Assembly: GCA_964414585.1 (NCBI GenBank)
Contig: CAYPXR010000006.1
Location: forward strand, 62,001-126,000
Length of the DNA: 64,000 nucleotides
DNA from: DATEMU01 sp964414585
GTDB lineage: Bacteria; Planctomycetota; Phycisphaerae; UBA1845; UTPLA1
Direction: 5' to 3'
Shown here: piece by piece, positions 1 through 8,483 of the stretch
Position numbering within the stretch: the stretch's first letter is position 1
Layout of the letters: each line of letters starts with the position of its first letter
Program-made: the position numbers and the translations under genes
The notes under the pieces: generated by a model
Database searches by the model: none
What the model saw: the letters and a program-made list of their open reading frames with translations, nothing else
Told to the model about the DNA's origin: nothing

Positions 1-730
1 GCGCGCCCAGGAGAGTCGTTCCCGGCATCATGAGGCCCGCCCTCGAGTCCTTTTCATCCGCCCGCCAGGCGCCTTCGTGTTTCACGACCTTGCCGTCCTT
101 GTAAATATCGACTTCCTCGCCAAAGTAATAGACGTCGCCGTGTTGCTTGCAAATGGCGAAGTAGTTACGCGAGACTTCCTTGAGCGTCCCGTTTTCTTCT
201 TCTCGTTCTTCAACGATCCGCGTCTCGATGCCGCCAATCGTCTTCGTTTCGCGGGTGACCGTGATAGTTACTTTTTCACGCCGGCTCTCCAATACCAGTT
301 GATGGCCGGGCCTGAGGATGAAATAACGATTGGCGCCGGTCGATACAAAGGTGCATTCCTCATCGCCAAACCGTTCAGACCATTTCTTGGCGTGCTCGCC
401 TCTCTGTTCCGGGCCTCCCAAGCGTTCCTTGACCTCTATGACTTCGCCCTCCGATGAGATTTCGACGTCGTAAATCTTCCCCGCAGCGCGAACCGAGAAG
501 TCGTATTGACCGGGGTCTTCACCCTCGATTTCCTTCTCAATCTTCAGGATTTCTCCGTCGGGCACCGCTTTTTCAACGGCCTTCTTGATGGAAACCGGCA
601 GTTCCGACGGCTGAACGACGACTTTTCTTTCTTGCGGTTCCGCATGAAGTGAAATAACGGGATAGGCGGCAACCATCGTCACGATGAGCACCACGGAGAG
701 GTTCTTGGGGCGCGAGGAAACAGGGTTCAT
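1..730 (-). CDS. secreted PepSY-like protein, C-terminus beyond window
   Basis: I read this reading frame directly on the minus strand. It starts with ATG at 730, preceded by AAGGAG about 7 bases upstream, and stays open to base 1, giving 243 codons without a stop. Residues 1-31 form a signal peptide or membrane anchor ending near SLHAEP. Residues 40-110 look like a PepSY-type fold: a helix with PVSIKKAVEKAVPDG, then alternating strands with YDFSVRAAGKIYDVEIS and GEVIEVKE. The later part is rich in E and K and carries YFAICKQHGDVYYFGE and MMPGTTLLGA. Such proteins are common in Planctomycetota and Verrucomicrobiota and have no assigned reaction. A role in the cell envelope is an inference from the signal peptide. 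Confidence 0.75.
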   Translation of the reverse strand, partial: MNPVSSRPKNLSVVLIVTMVAAYPVISLHAEPQERKVVVQPSELPVSIKKAVEKAVPDGEILKIEKEIEGEDPGQYDFSVRAAGKIYDVEISSEGEVIEVKERLGGPEQRGEHAKKWSERFGDEECTFVSTGANRYFILRPGHQLVLESRREKVTITVTRETKTIGGIETRIVEEREEENGTLKEVSRNYFAICKQHGDVYYFGEEVDIYKDGKVVKHEGAWRADEKDSRAGLMMPGTTLLGA

Positions 731-869
731 TTCAATTCTCCTTTTCTGAAGCCCGGGGGCATCGATTTTCCTTGCACGAATGAAACAGTATAACGGAGTG
801 AAATGAAATCGTTATGACGCAAGGGTGACAAAGGCGAAATCTCGCGTCGATGTCGTCGAACGATGTTGG

Positions 870-2816
870 CTATTGTCGAAACGACCGCAAATCCGCCATG
901 AGGCGCGGCATCATCTTCTTGTGGTCGGCCGTGAAGGCCGCCATTTCCGTCACTGGATGGTCATCGCGCAGGCTGATTTTCTGATCCGCGAATCCATACA
1001 CGTTGAATGGAAACACAACCTTGTATCGGTCATTGACGTATGCGATCCGGTCCCAATCGCAGATCACCGTGAAATCCCGCGCCGTCGGCCCCAGCAGATC
1101 GTAGCCGAACGAGTAATCCGACGGCGGATTGGTCACCCCGATCTGCGCCATGAGCGTCGCGGGAATATCCAGATGGCTCGTCATGGACGTGATTTCCTTG
1201 TGGCCGGCGCCCGGGATCCAAAGGACCAGCGGCGGGCGCGTTTGTTCTTCCGTGAATTCGGAGTTGTGTCCCCATCGCCCATGTTCCATGAACTCTTCGC
1301 CATGATCGCCGGTGAACAGCACGATGGTCGACTCCATCAATTGGCGTTCCTGGAGATGGGCCAGGATTCGCCCGAGCTGCATATCGAGATGATGGCAGGC
1401 GTTGATGTAGCGACTCTTGATCGGTCCGATGAATTTCGCCACTTCGTCCAATTGCGCGTAGTTCAAATCCTCAAGATAGTCCTTTCGAATCACGGCGTCT
1501 TTCGGGAAGTGGTACGGCGAATGCGGAGACTCAAAAAACATAAAGGTCTTGAACGGTCGTGCCGGATCGCAGCCGTCGACGAACTTCAGCAGATCGGTCA
1601 CATTCTCCTGATCCCGGCGCCACGGCATCATGGTCCGGGCTTCGTGCAATTTGTCCGCCGGCACGTTGACGAACATCGTTCGGTCAAACTCGGGATAGGT
1701 GAAGCTGGCGCTGGTGAACATCTCCATCTGGTAGCCGGCCTGTTGCAGAACGTCCATCAAGATCGGCGCTCGCTGTGCCTCGAAGATCGGGAACCAGAAG
1801 CATCCATAGAGCCCGTAAAACATGCTGAACATGCCCATCCGCGTTCCATTCCCCCCGCTGTAGTGCTGACGGCACCAGACGGCCTGCTGGGCCAGCTTCC
1901 AAGCGTGGGGCATGATTTCAGGATCCACCATGTCCGCACGCAGGGATTCGGAGACCAACCAGACGATGTTCGGCGGCCGCGCGTCGGGTCGCCGGACAAT
2001 GGGGTGCTTGGGATAGGACGTTCCCAGCGAAATTTCAGAGTCCAGCGACGGCCTTCGAACGACCTCTACGCCAAACTTCTGGGCGAGCTTGGTGAGCGTC
2101 GTGGGCATGTACAAAGGAAACGCGCTGGAGGCCGCCAGGACCGGTCGATAACCGCGTAGATTGCAGATTCCATACGTCGCGCGCTCAAAGAGCGTGGCCG
2201 CCGCGAACAAGCCGAGGGCCAGCGCGATCCGTCGGATTTTCAAAAAGCGCGAAAGAAACAGGCGAACCGGGGCGATGCCAATGGCGACCGCCAGGAGGAC
2301 GACCTGAACGGCCAACAGGACCGCGACGATGATGGCGAAGGACACGAACGAGGAGTGGGTTCCGCCCAGCGATTCCAGGCCGCCGCGCGTGAAGATGAGA
2401 TTCCAGACAAATCCATTGAAATGGAAGCCGTACAACTGGAAAACGAACCGATCCACGTAGAGCAGGACCTGCAAAAGGGTCGTGCCGAGGACGGCGAGTC
2501 CGTACATCAGCACGGCCCGCGCCCCGTCGCCGCCGACGCGGCGCAATCCCGGCAGCCGGAACATTCCTTCCAGCAACGAAGGAAGTATGAAGGCCGGCAA
2601 CAGGTACAGGAATGAATAAGTCAGGAACACGGCGGCCGCGAAGACGTAAGTCAGGACTCCGTCGTAATCCACGAGCCGCAGAAAGCCCACGGCGTTGACC
2701 AGAACCGCCGCATAGGAAAGGAGAAAATATCGCCCCAGAGCCCCCCATCGTTCGCCGACCCGGCGCACGGTCGCGCGCGCTCCGATATTCAAGTACAAAG
2801 CCGCCGTTGAAGTCAT
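870..2816 (-). CDS. YejM/PbgA-like inner-membrane sulfatase-fold protein
   Basis: About 648 residues from the ATG at 2816, which I prefer because GGAAAG lies just upstream; a GTG at 2867 would add 17 residues without a ribosome site. The first ~220 residues contain about five membrane spans (for example YFLLSYAAVLVNAVGFL). The rest is a periplasmic alkaline-phosphatase/sulfatase fold: PNIVWLVSESLRADMVDPE at the metal site, SGGNGTRMGMFSMFYGLYG, FFESPHSPYHFP, and TGDHGEEFMEHGRWGHNS near the end. This order matches the YejM/PbgA group, whose members sense or regulate lipopolysaccharide rather than hydrolyse sulfate. The usual Cys/Ser of true sulfatases is replaced by the GNGTRMG context. It lies 16-66 bp after the gene at 2883-3314 on the same strand, so the two may be co-transcribed. 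Confidence 0.85.
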   Translation of the reverse strand: MTSTAALYLNIGARATVRRVGERWGALGRYFLLSYAAVLVNAVGFLRLVDYDGVLTYVFAAAVFLTYSFLYLLPAFILPSLLEGMFRLPGLRRVGGDGARAVLMYGLAVLGTTLLQVLLYVDRFVFQLYGFHFNGFVWNLIFTRGGLESLGGTHSSFVSFAIIVAVLLAVQVVLLAVAIGIAPVRLFLSRFLKIRRIALALGLFAAATLFERATYGICNLRGYRPVLAASSAFPLYMPTTLTKLAQKFGVEVVRRPSLDSEISLGTSYPKHPIVRRPDARPPNIVWLVSESLRADMVDPEIMPHAWKLAQQAVWCRQHYSGGNGTRMGMFSMFYGLYGCFWFPIFEAQRAPILMDVLQQAGYQMEMFTSASFTYPEFDRTMFVNVPADKLHEARTMMPWRRDQENVTDLLKFVDGCDPARPFKTFMFFESPHSPYHFPKDAVIRKDYLEDLNYAQLDEVAKFIGPIKSRYINACHHLDMQLGRILAHLQERQLMESTIVLFTGDHGEEFMEHGRWGHNSEFTEEQTRPPLVLWIPGAGHKEITSMTSHLDIPATLMAQIGVTNPPSDYSFGYDLLGPTARDFTVICDWDRIAYVNDRYKVVFPFNVYGFADQKISLRDDHPVTEMAAFTADHKKMMPRLMADLRSFRQ

Positions 2817-2882
2817 TTCATTGCTTTCCGCCGGCGATGTTCGCAATCGACCGACCTTGTCGAGCACCGGCCGGCCGATTCG

Positions 2883-3314
2883 TCAGGAGTCCGCGCGTTC
2901 GAACACTTTCGTTGAAAAACCGCGACGTTCGATACTCAGCCGGGATCCGTCGACCCTCACCTTGAGTCGAGGCAGCGCTTCTTGCGTGCTTCCGGTCCCG
3001 GTGTATCGGAGCTGCAGTTTGCCTTTCACAATTTCCCATGAATAAGGATCGCTCTCGGGTTCGCCGTTGCCGGGCTTGGGCACCACGCGATAGACCAGCG
3101 TCCCATCCGATTTGAAGACGACATCTTCGTGGGCCACGCCATCCCGGTGGTTGTGGAGCGCCGCGTTGTTCAAGTCCACCGCCTTCCAGGAACCGATGAG
3201 CGACGCCTTGAGTGCTTGATCGTCAACGGGGTGCTTTCGCATCAAAAAAAAGACTGCCACCCCACCGACCAGCACGACCACTATCGCGGTACGGATGATT
3301 TTTTGATTTTTCAA
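2883..3314 (-). CDS. membrane-anchored lipocalin-like small protein
   Basis: 143 residues. One N-terminal membrane span (IIRTAIVVVLVGGVAVFFL, about residues 6-24) is followed by a soluble domain beginning LIGSWKAVDLNN. That opening and the strands that follow (DVVFKSDGTLVYRVV, YSWEIVKGKLQLRYTG, RLKVRVDGSRLSIERRG) resemble the lipocalin-like domains found in many bacterial envelope proteins that have no known ligand. The gene lies directly upstream of the YejM-like gene on the same strand. No catalytic residues are apparent, and the function is unknown. Confidence 0.6.
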   Translation of the reverse strand: MKNQKIIRTAIVVVLVGGVAVFFLMRKHPVDDQALKASLIGSWKAVDLNNAALHNHRDGVAHEDVVFKSDGTLVYRVVPKPGNGEPESDPYSWEIVKGKLQLRYTGTGSTQEALPRLKVRVDGSRLSIERRGFSTKVFERADS

Positions 3315-3570
3315 CGTGCGGTCCTGTCCAGCGATAGCCGGTTGAAAAAAAGTCCGAGGGATTGCGTCGCCTCACGACGGCTGACGGTCAAGGGAACGCA
3401 TCATAGGACGATCACCTCACTCACAAATGACCGTCGGATTACAAACCTGTCATTTGCGTCTACGGCAGGCGAAAATTAAGACGACGACTGCACGGTCAGC
3501 GACTAAACATTCGTGGCCGCCGTCAAAGCGGGTATTATAGCGGAAGGAACGAAATATTCTAACATCAACC

Positions 3571-4242
3571 ATGCGTGCATTGCTCATTGAGGATGATTCG
3601 GGAGTTGCGTCTTTCGTCCGCCGCGGGCTGCGCGAGGCGGGTTTTGTCGTGGATTGGGCCGCCGACGGCCTGGAAGGCGAAAGCCGCGCCACCGCCGAGC
3701 AATACGACGTGGTGGTCCTCGATCTCATGCTGCCCGGAAAGGACGGGTTCGCCATCCTCAGCGTGCTGCGCAAGGCAGGCATCAAGACGCCGGTCATTTG
3801 CCTGACGGCGAGGGACGCGGTGGACGATCGCGTCCGGGGTCTCGATCTTGGCGCGGACGATTATCTCGCGAAGCCGTTCAGCTTTTCAGAATTATTGGCT
3901 CGCATCCGTGCCCTGCTGCGCCGCGGATCGGCGCTGGCGACGAATCCATTCTGCATCGGCGACCTCACCGTGGACATCGCGACGCGGCAGGTCCATCGCG
4001 CGGGCAAGCGGATCGATCTTTCGGCGAGGGAGTTCGCGCTCTTGGAATACATGGCCCGAAATGCCGGCCAGGTGCTGTCCCGCACCATGATTCTGGAAAA
4101 AGTCTGGGATATGAACCAGGATCCGCTGACCAATGTCGTGGATGTCCACATCAACCGCGTCCGCCGGAAAGTGGACCACGGCTTTGACCGGCCCTTGATC
4201 AAGACCATTCGCGGCGTCGGCTATGTACTCCGAGACGAATAA
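3571..4242 (+). CDS. OmpR-family response regulator
   Basis: 223 residues, the usual length. The receiver domain (residues 1-115) has the acidic pair D8/D9, the phosphorylation site D51 in VVVLDLMLPGKDGF, the switch Thr in CLTARD and the conserved Lys in DDYLAKPFSFSEL. Residues ~130-222 are an OmpR/PhoB winged helix (SAREFALLEYMARN, VVDVHINRVRRKVD, IRGVGYVL). The sequence is closest in style to CusR/CopR-type metal or envelope-stress regulators, but the signal cannot be read from it. Its end overlaps the start of the sensor kinase gene by 20 bp, so the two are translationally coupled. It is divergent from the gene at 2883-3314, and the 256-bp gap between them should hold both promoters. Confidence 0.95.
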   Translation: MRALLIEDDSGVASFVRRGLREAGFVVDWAADGLEGESRATAEQYDVVVLDLMLPGKDGFAILSVLRKAGIKTPVICLTARDAVDDRVRGLDLGADDYLAKPFSFSELLARIRALLRRGSALATNPFCIGDLTVDIATRQVHRAGKRIDLSAREFALLEYMARNAGQVLSRTMILEKVWDMNQDPLTNVVDVHINRVRRKVDHGFDRPLIKTIRGVGYVLRDE

Positions 4243-5683
4243 CCGTTCCCGTTGGCTCGCGACGATCCGGGTGCGTCTCACGCTCTGGGGCGCCGCCATC
4301 ACGCTCACCATTTGCCTGGTCCTCTGCGCGATTCTTTATCTGGGCCTGGATCGCTCGCTACACCTCGAAGTGGATCATTTTCTCGAGGGCGAATCCTTCG
4401 AGTTTCGCTCCATCCTGTTGGAAGACCACGGGGAGGACAGCCTGATCGAAATTGAATTCGAAATCCGCCGCGAGCTGGGCAGCCGCCTCCGCGGCGATCT
4501 GGTCTTTCGCCTGCTCGATGCCAAGGGCCACCGACTCGTCACCAGCGATCCACACGAACGGTTACCTGATCCCTGGACGCTGCCACCGATTCACGACACC
4601 GGTCGCCAACGCGTGACCCTGACGGCGGTCACCGAGGGAAACCAGCGCGGTCCCGTACGAGTCAGCAGCCTGTGGGTGAAGCGGCCGGACGGCACGCTCT
4701 ACATGGCCCAGGCCGCGTACCGCCTATCCAACGTCTATCGTTCGCTGGCGACTTTTCGCAACATCGTGATCGCCGGGCTGGCGACGGCGTCGGCCTTGGC
4801 GCTCGTCGGCGGGTATTTCCTCGCGCGGCGAAGTCTCCGACCCGTCGAGACCATCACACGATCCGCACAACAAATCGAAGCGACCCGGCTCTCCGACCGA
4901 ATCCCACTGTCCCACTCGGGCGACGAGTTGGATCGTCTGGCGGAAACGCTCAACGGGATGTTGGGTCGCATTGAACGCCACGTCCGCGGACTCCACCAAT
5001 TCACCGCCGACGCCTCGCACGAATTGAAGACGCCTTTGGCGGCCCTGCGCGGCGCGGCGGAAGTCGCCCTGTCCCAGCCGCGCGGCGAGCAGGAACTCAA
5101 ACGGGTCATCGAAGAGAGCATCCATCATTACGATCGCCTCGCCCGGATCGCCGGGGATTTGCTGCTTCTGGCGAGGCTGGACGCCGGTCACGCACTCGCG
5201 CAATCCGTTCCCATTCATCTCAAGGCGGCGCTGACGGATATCGTCGACCTGTACTCCGCCTATGCGGCCGACCGGAACATCCATCTGCGCCTCGGGCCCT
5301 GCGATGCGGCCGTGGTCATGGGCGACCGCGATCGTTTGCGGCAAATGATCAGCAACCTGATCGACAACGCCGTCAAATACATGAACGGACCCGGCGAGAT
5401 TGACGTCTCCCTGTCGAGTCGAAACGGCCAGGCCCAGGTTCGAATCGCCGATACCGGCCCCGGCATTCCGGAAAAGAGCCTTCCGCACGTTTTCGATCGG
5501 TTCTATCGAGTCGACCAGTCCCGATCCCGCAACGAAGATCAGGGCGCGGGTCTGGGGCTTCCCATTGCCCGGTCCATCGCACTCGCGCTCTCGGGCTCAA
5601 TTCAAATTGAAAGCACCGTCGGCAAGGGAACGACGGTCGTGGTTTCATTGCCCGTTGCCGATCCGAATGGCGGATATTCGTAA
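4223..5683 (+). CDS. membrane sensor histidine kinase, partner of the upstream regulator
   Basis: 486 residues. Two membrane spans (about residues 20-42 and 180-200) flank a periplasmic sensor region of ~135 residues that includes the acidic stretch EDHGEDSLIEIEFE. A HAMP linker follows (ARRSLRPVETITRSAQQIEA). The dimerisation/phosphoacceptor box ADASHELKTPLAALRG carries His266. The ATPase domain shows LIDNAVKYM (N box), ADTGPGIPE (G1) and GAGLGLPIARS (G2). The layout is that of CusS/CopS-type kinases. Its start lies inside the regulator gene. The signal is unknown; metal sensing is only a family-level guess. Confidence 0.94.
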   Translation: MYSETNNRSRWLATIRVRLTLWGAAITLTICLVLCAILYLGLDRSLHLEVDHFLEGESFEFRSILLEDHGEDSLIEIEFEIRRELGSRLRGDLVFRLLDAKGHRLVTSDPHERLPDPWTLPPIHDTGRQRVTLTAVTEGNQRGPVRVSSLWVKRPDGTLYMAQAAYRLSNVYRSLATFRNIVIAGLATASALALVGGYFLARRSLRPVETITRSAQQIEATRLSDRIPLSHSGDELDRLAETLNGMLGRIERHVRGLHQFTADASHELKTPLAALRGAAEVALSQPRGEQELKRVIEESIHHYDRLARIAGDLLLLARLDAGHALAQSVPIHLKAALTDIVDLYSAYAADRNIHLRLGPCDAAVVMGDRDRLRQMISNLIDNAVKYMNGPGEIDVSLSSRNGQAQVRIADTGPGIPEKSLPHVFDRFYRVDQSRSRNEDQGAGLGLPIARSIALALSGSIQIESTVGKGTTVVVSLPVADPNGGYS

Positions 5684-5813
5684 TACGACTTGACAGGTTT
5701 TTCACAGGCTCTCACTCAAGCCCATTGCCCTCGTTGGTGGATTTGCCGTATCGTGGTGCGCACCGAGCGGGTTTTTTGCTTTCCAAAGTGAGACCAGAAA
5801 TCAGGAGAATAAC

Positions 5814-6575
5814 ATGAAGCGAGCGATCACGAACAAAGCGGTATGTACCTTGGCGGGACTCTTCGCCGGCTTTGCACTGGCGATGCTGGTGGGCCGGCCG
5901 GCCGGAAGTTCCGCCGACGACAAGACGCCCGATCCGCACGGCGGCCACGCCATGGCCCGCAATTCCGAAAACTGGGCGCCTGTGGACAAGATGCATCTTT
6001 ACCTTTGCGCGTTCCACGTCGCCAAGGAAAACCCCTCGTTTCAGATTGAAGCCCATCACTACTGCGCCCCGCAGGGCGGCGAATTGCATCAATGCGCCAT
6101 CTATGACTCGCGCGGCCCCAACCCCAAACTCCTCGGCACCGAATACATCATTCCCGATGCCGCGTACCGAAAGCTTCCCGCCGAAGAAAAGAAGTACTGG
6201 CATCCTCACGCCTACGAAATCCTGTCTGGACAACTCATCGCCGCCGACATGCCCAACCAGGGCGACGACATTTTTCCCGGCCTGATCACCACCTGGGGAA
6301 AGACCTGGCACACCTGGCCCGATCCGACGACGGCGGTCCCGATGGGCGAGCCGCTGCTCATGTGGTCCGCCAACGGCGACGGTCAAATCGATCAAAAGCT
6401 CATCAGCAAGCGCGACGCGCAGTTCGGCATCTCGACCGACGCGATTCGCCAGCGCCGAAAGGCTTTTGGCTTCGAGGTCCCGCGCATCCCGCCGGCCAAG
6501 TCGATCAAGGACATCGGCCGACAGTGGACGGCCAGCGGTCCCGACGAGCCCACCAAGACCAACGGAAAGAATTAG
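5814..6575 (+). CDS. DUF1264 (OBAP-like) exported protein
   Basis: 253 residues. Residues 1-35 form a signal peptide or anchor (GLFAGFALAMLVGRPAG). The body matches the DUF1264 family known from plant oil-body-associated proteins and some bacteria: HLYLCAFHVAKENPSFQIEAHH, YCAPQGGELHQCAIYDS, LLGTEYIIPDAAYRKLP, KKYWHPHAYEILSGQL and LPLGEP-like VPMGEPLLMW. The His- and Cys-rich conserved patches suggest metal binding, but no activity is established for the family. A stretch of His, Gly and Met after the signal (DPHGGHAMARN) is notable. A good ribosome site (AGGAGAA) precedes the ATG. It follows the two-component pair on the same strand after ~130 bp. Confidence 0.85.
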   Translation: MKRAITNKAVCTLAGLFAGFALAMLVGRPAGSSADDKTPDPHGGHAMARNSENWAPVDKMHLYLCAFHVAKENPSFQIEAHHYCAPQGGELHQCAIYDSRGPNPKLLGTEYIIPDAAYRKLPAEEKKYWHPHAYEILSGQLIAADMPNQGDDIFPGLITTWGKTWHTWPDPTTAVPMGEPLLMWSANGDGQIDQKLISKRDAQFGISTDAIRQRRKAFGFEVPRIPPAKSIKDIGRQWTASGPDEPTKTNGKN

Positions 6576-6696
6576 CCCGGCAGGCAGGATTCGGCCGTTT
6601 TGCCAGATTGGATGGGCGACGGAGACCGACGGCGACGTCAGGCTTGCGGTCTGCGCAAGGGGCCGCGAGACTATCGGGTGGTATTGAGGATTCCCC

Positions 6697-7113
6697 GTGG
6701 CGACGTTCGATACATCTTTGATCCTGGCGACCAGCCCCGGCTACGGCCCCATCGGCGTGCTCATCCTGCTCGTCATGGTCGTCTCCACGTCGATCATCGT
6801 CATCACCCAGATTCTCCCCAAGGCGAAGCGAACCGGTCCGCGCAAGGACGCGACGTACGAATCCGGCATGGAGATCGTCGGCGACGCCCGGCGGCGCTTC
6901 AATGTCCGCTTCTACATGGTGGCGATGCTCTTCCTGCTCTTCGACGTGGAACTCGTCTTCATGTACCCCTGGGCCCTACTTTTCACCAAGGCCAAGACCG
7001 CCGCCAATCCCGTTGAATTGACCTTTCTCTTCTACGAGATGGTCCTCTTCTTCGCGATCCTGCTGGTGGGGTACATCTACGCCTGGGGTAAGGGCGTGTT
7101 TCGGTACGACTGA
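6697..7113 (+). CDS. nuoA: NADH-quinone oxidoreductase subunit A
   Basis: 138 residues starting at GTG with GAGG about 8 bases upstream. It has three membrane spans (about residues 17-37, 75-95 and 108-130). The NuoA/ND3 signature is clear: YESGMEIVGDARRRFNVRFYMVAMLFLLFDVELVFMYPWA, in which the ESG...R loop between the first two spans and the FDVE acidic motif in the second are conserved. It forms part of the membrane arm of complex I near the quinone site. It should be followed at once by nuoB, but a Fic gene on the opposite strand intervenes. Confidence 0.96.
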   Translation: MATFDTSLILATSPGYGPIGVLILLVMVVSTSIIVITQILPKAKRTGPRKDATYESGMEIVGDARRRFNVRFYMVAMLFLLFDVELVFMYPWALLFTKAKTAANPVELTFLFYEMVLFFAILLVGYIYAWGKGVFRYD

Positions 7114-7154
7114 ATCAGTAACGACGGCCGTCTTGTGGTCTACGCGTAAATCGA

Positions 7155-8312
7155 TCACTCCGTGTCCTTCGTCAACACACGTAGATAATCGTGATAGGCG
7201 TATACTCGATCGCGCGCTTTCCCGGTGGTCTCTCGAAGGATGTCGGCCTCAACAAGTGAAGCAATGGCCTTTGACGCCGTTGGCTTGGTCGTATCGAGCA
7301 GGTTGATGACACGAGCAAGTGTAACGACCGGGTGCGTGGGTAATTCTTCAAAGAGCCGTATCGCCGGCACTGTAGCATTGCGGTGGCTCAACAAACGGCG
7401 ACGGCCCCTGTTTGATAGCTCGAACAATCGTCGGGCAACAACAACGCCGTCATCGGCGGATTCCTTGATGCTTTCAAGAAAGAAAGAAGTCCAACCTTCC
7501 CAATCGCCGTGAGTCCGGACTCGTTCCAGTCGATCGTAATATTCCCCGCGATGTCGCTTGAAAGAGTGGCTCAGATACAACAGCGGCGACGGCAACAATC
7601 GCCAATGTTCAACGAGCAGCGTAATCAGGAGTCGGCCGATTCTCCCGTTCCCGTCCAGAAACGGGTGAATCGTCTCAAACTGCACGTGAGCAAGTCCCGC
7701 CCGAATCAGGGGAGGCAGCGCATCGCTCAAGTGAATCCATTTTTCCAGGGCGGACATTAAGCCAAGCACTTCACCTGGCGGAGGCGGAACAAATCGAGCA
7801 TTGCCCGGCCGGGTCCCCCCAATCCAGTTTTGTGACGTTCGCAATTCGCCCGGCTGCTTATCCCGACCTCGCACGCCCTTCATCAGTCGTTTGTGCGCCT
7901 GACATAGCAGACGCGTACTAAGCGGCAATCCCCCCGCACGCGACAATTCTCGTCGGGCATACGTCAGCGCGTCGATGTAGTTGCATACTTCCTGAATGTC
8001 GTCTGGCTGATCGGTCCTGTTGGTCCCCTCATAAGTGAGGAAGTCTTGTAGCGTGGCCTGGGTGCCTTCAATTTGCGAAGAAATGACAGCTTCCTTCCGG
8101 ACGAATCCGTAGAGGAACCATTCTTCACTAGGCACCAGTGCGCCTGCGATCTCTAATCGCGACAGCGCCGCCAGGGCCTCGGCCAGACGGCGGCATAAGG
8201 CTTCATCGATGGCAAGCACGGGTGCGGCCGGTGGCAATGGATGCGGTATGAACGCGCGAACCTCCTCTTCGTTGGTCCGGTTTAGACGATAGACACCGGT
8301 CTTCCTGGCCAT
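7155..8312 (-). CDS. Fic-family AMPylator with N-terminal inhibitory helix and C-terminal winged helix
   Basis: 385 residues. The order is a Fic N-terminal domain (residues ~30-110), the Fic core with the complete active site HPFLDGNGRIGR (H216-R227), and a C-terminal winged-helix region (~320-380, ARVINLLDTTKPTASKAIASLVEADIL). Residues 78-84, SSQIEGT, fit the (S/T)xxxE inhibitory motif placed before the core (class II), so the enzyme should be auto-inhibited. Known members transfer AMP to protein hydroxyl groups. The gene is inserted antisense between nuoA and nuoB. Its upstream region is AT-rich and palindromic, and the winged helix makes autoregulation plausible. The target is unknown. Confidence 0.92.
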   Translation of the reverse strand: MARKTGVYRLNRTNEEEVRAFIPHPLPPAAPVLAIDEALCRRLAEALAALSRLEIAGALVPSEEWFLYGFVRKEAVISSQIEGTQATLQDFLTYEGTNRTDQPDDIQEVCNYIDALTYARRELSRAGGLPLSTRLLCQAHKRLMKGVRGRDKQPGELRTSQNWIGGTRPGNARFVPPPPGEVLGLMSALEKWIHLSDALPPLIRAGLAHVQFETIHPFLDGNGRIGRLLITLLVEHWRLLPSPLLYLSHSFKRHRGEYYDRLERVRTHGDWEGWTSFFLESIKESADDGVVVARRLFELSNRGRRRLLSHRNATVPAIRLFEELPTHPVVTLARVINLLDTTKPTASKAIASLVEADILRETTGKARDRVYAYHDYLRVLTKDTE

Positions 8313-8343
8313 CAGTAAACCCAGCTTTCCTAGGCATCCTTAC

Positions 8344-8392
8344 TAGTAAAGTATTCTTTACTAAAATCGGTTGTTAGTCAAGTAAACTTTAC
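8344..8392 (-). promoter_or_regulatory. promoter and palindromic operator of the Fic gene
   Basis: The perfect palindrome TAGTAAAG-TATT-CTTTACTA lies at 8344-8363. A second palindrome, GTAAA-C-TTTAC, lies at 8382-8392, and a further half-site (AGTAAAC) sits at the Fic start. On the minus strand TTGACT (8381-8376) is followed after 17 bases by AAGAAT (8358-8353) as -35 and -10, so the large palindrome covers the -10. This is the layout of a repressor site. A divergent effect on nuoB, 90 bp away, is possible. The repressor could be the Fic protein's own winged helix (inference). Confidence 0.55.
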
Positions 8393-8483
8393 CAAGAAAA
8401 TCCGGGTAAATAATCGCCGATATTCGGCGATATCGCCCGGAACTGGCGAAAACCCACCACACCTCCTTACAATCTCATAGGTC

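Noticed and set aside
825..2159. A 444-codon plus-strand frame
   Set aside because: Antisense of the YejM-like gene; no ribosome site, Arg/His-rich composition typical of shadows.
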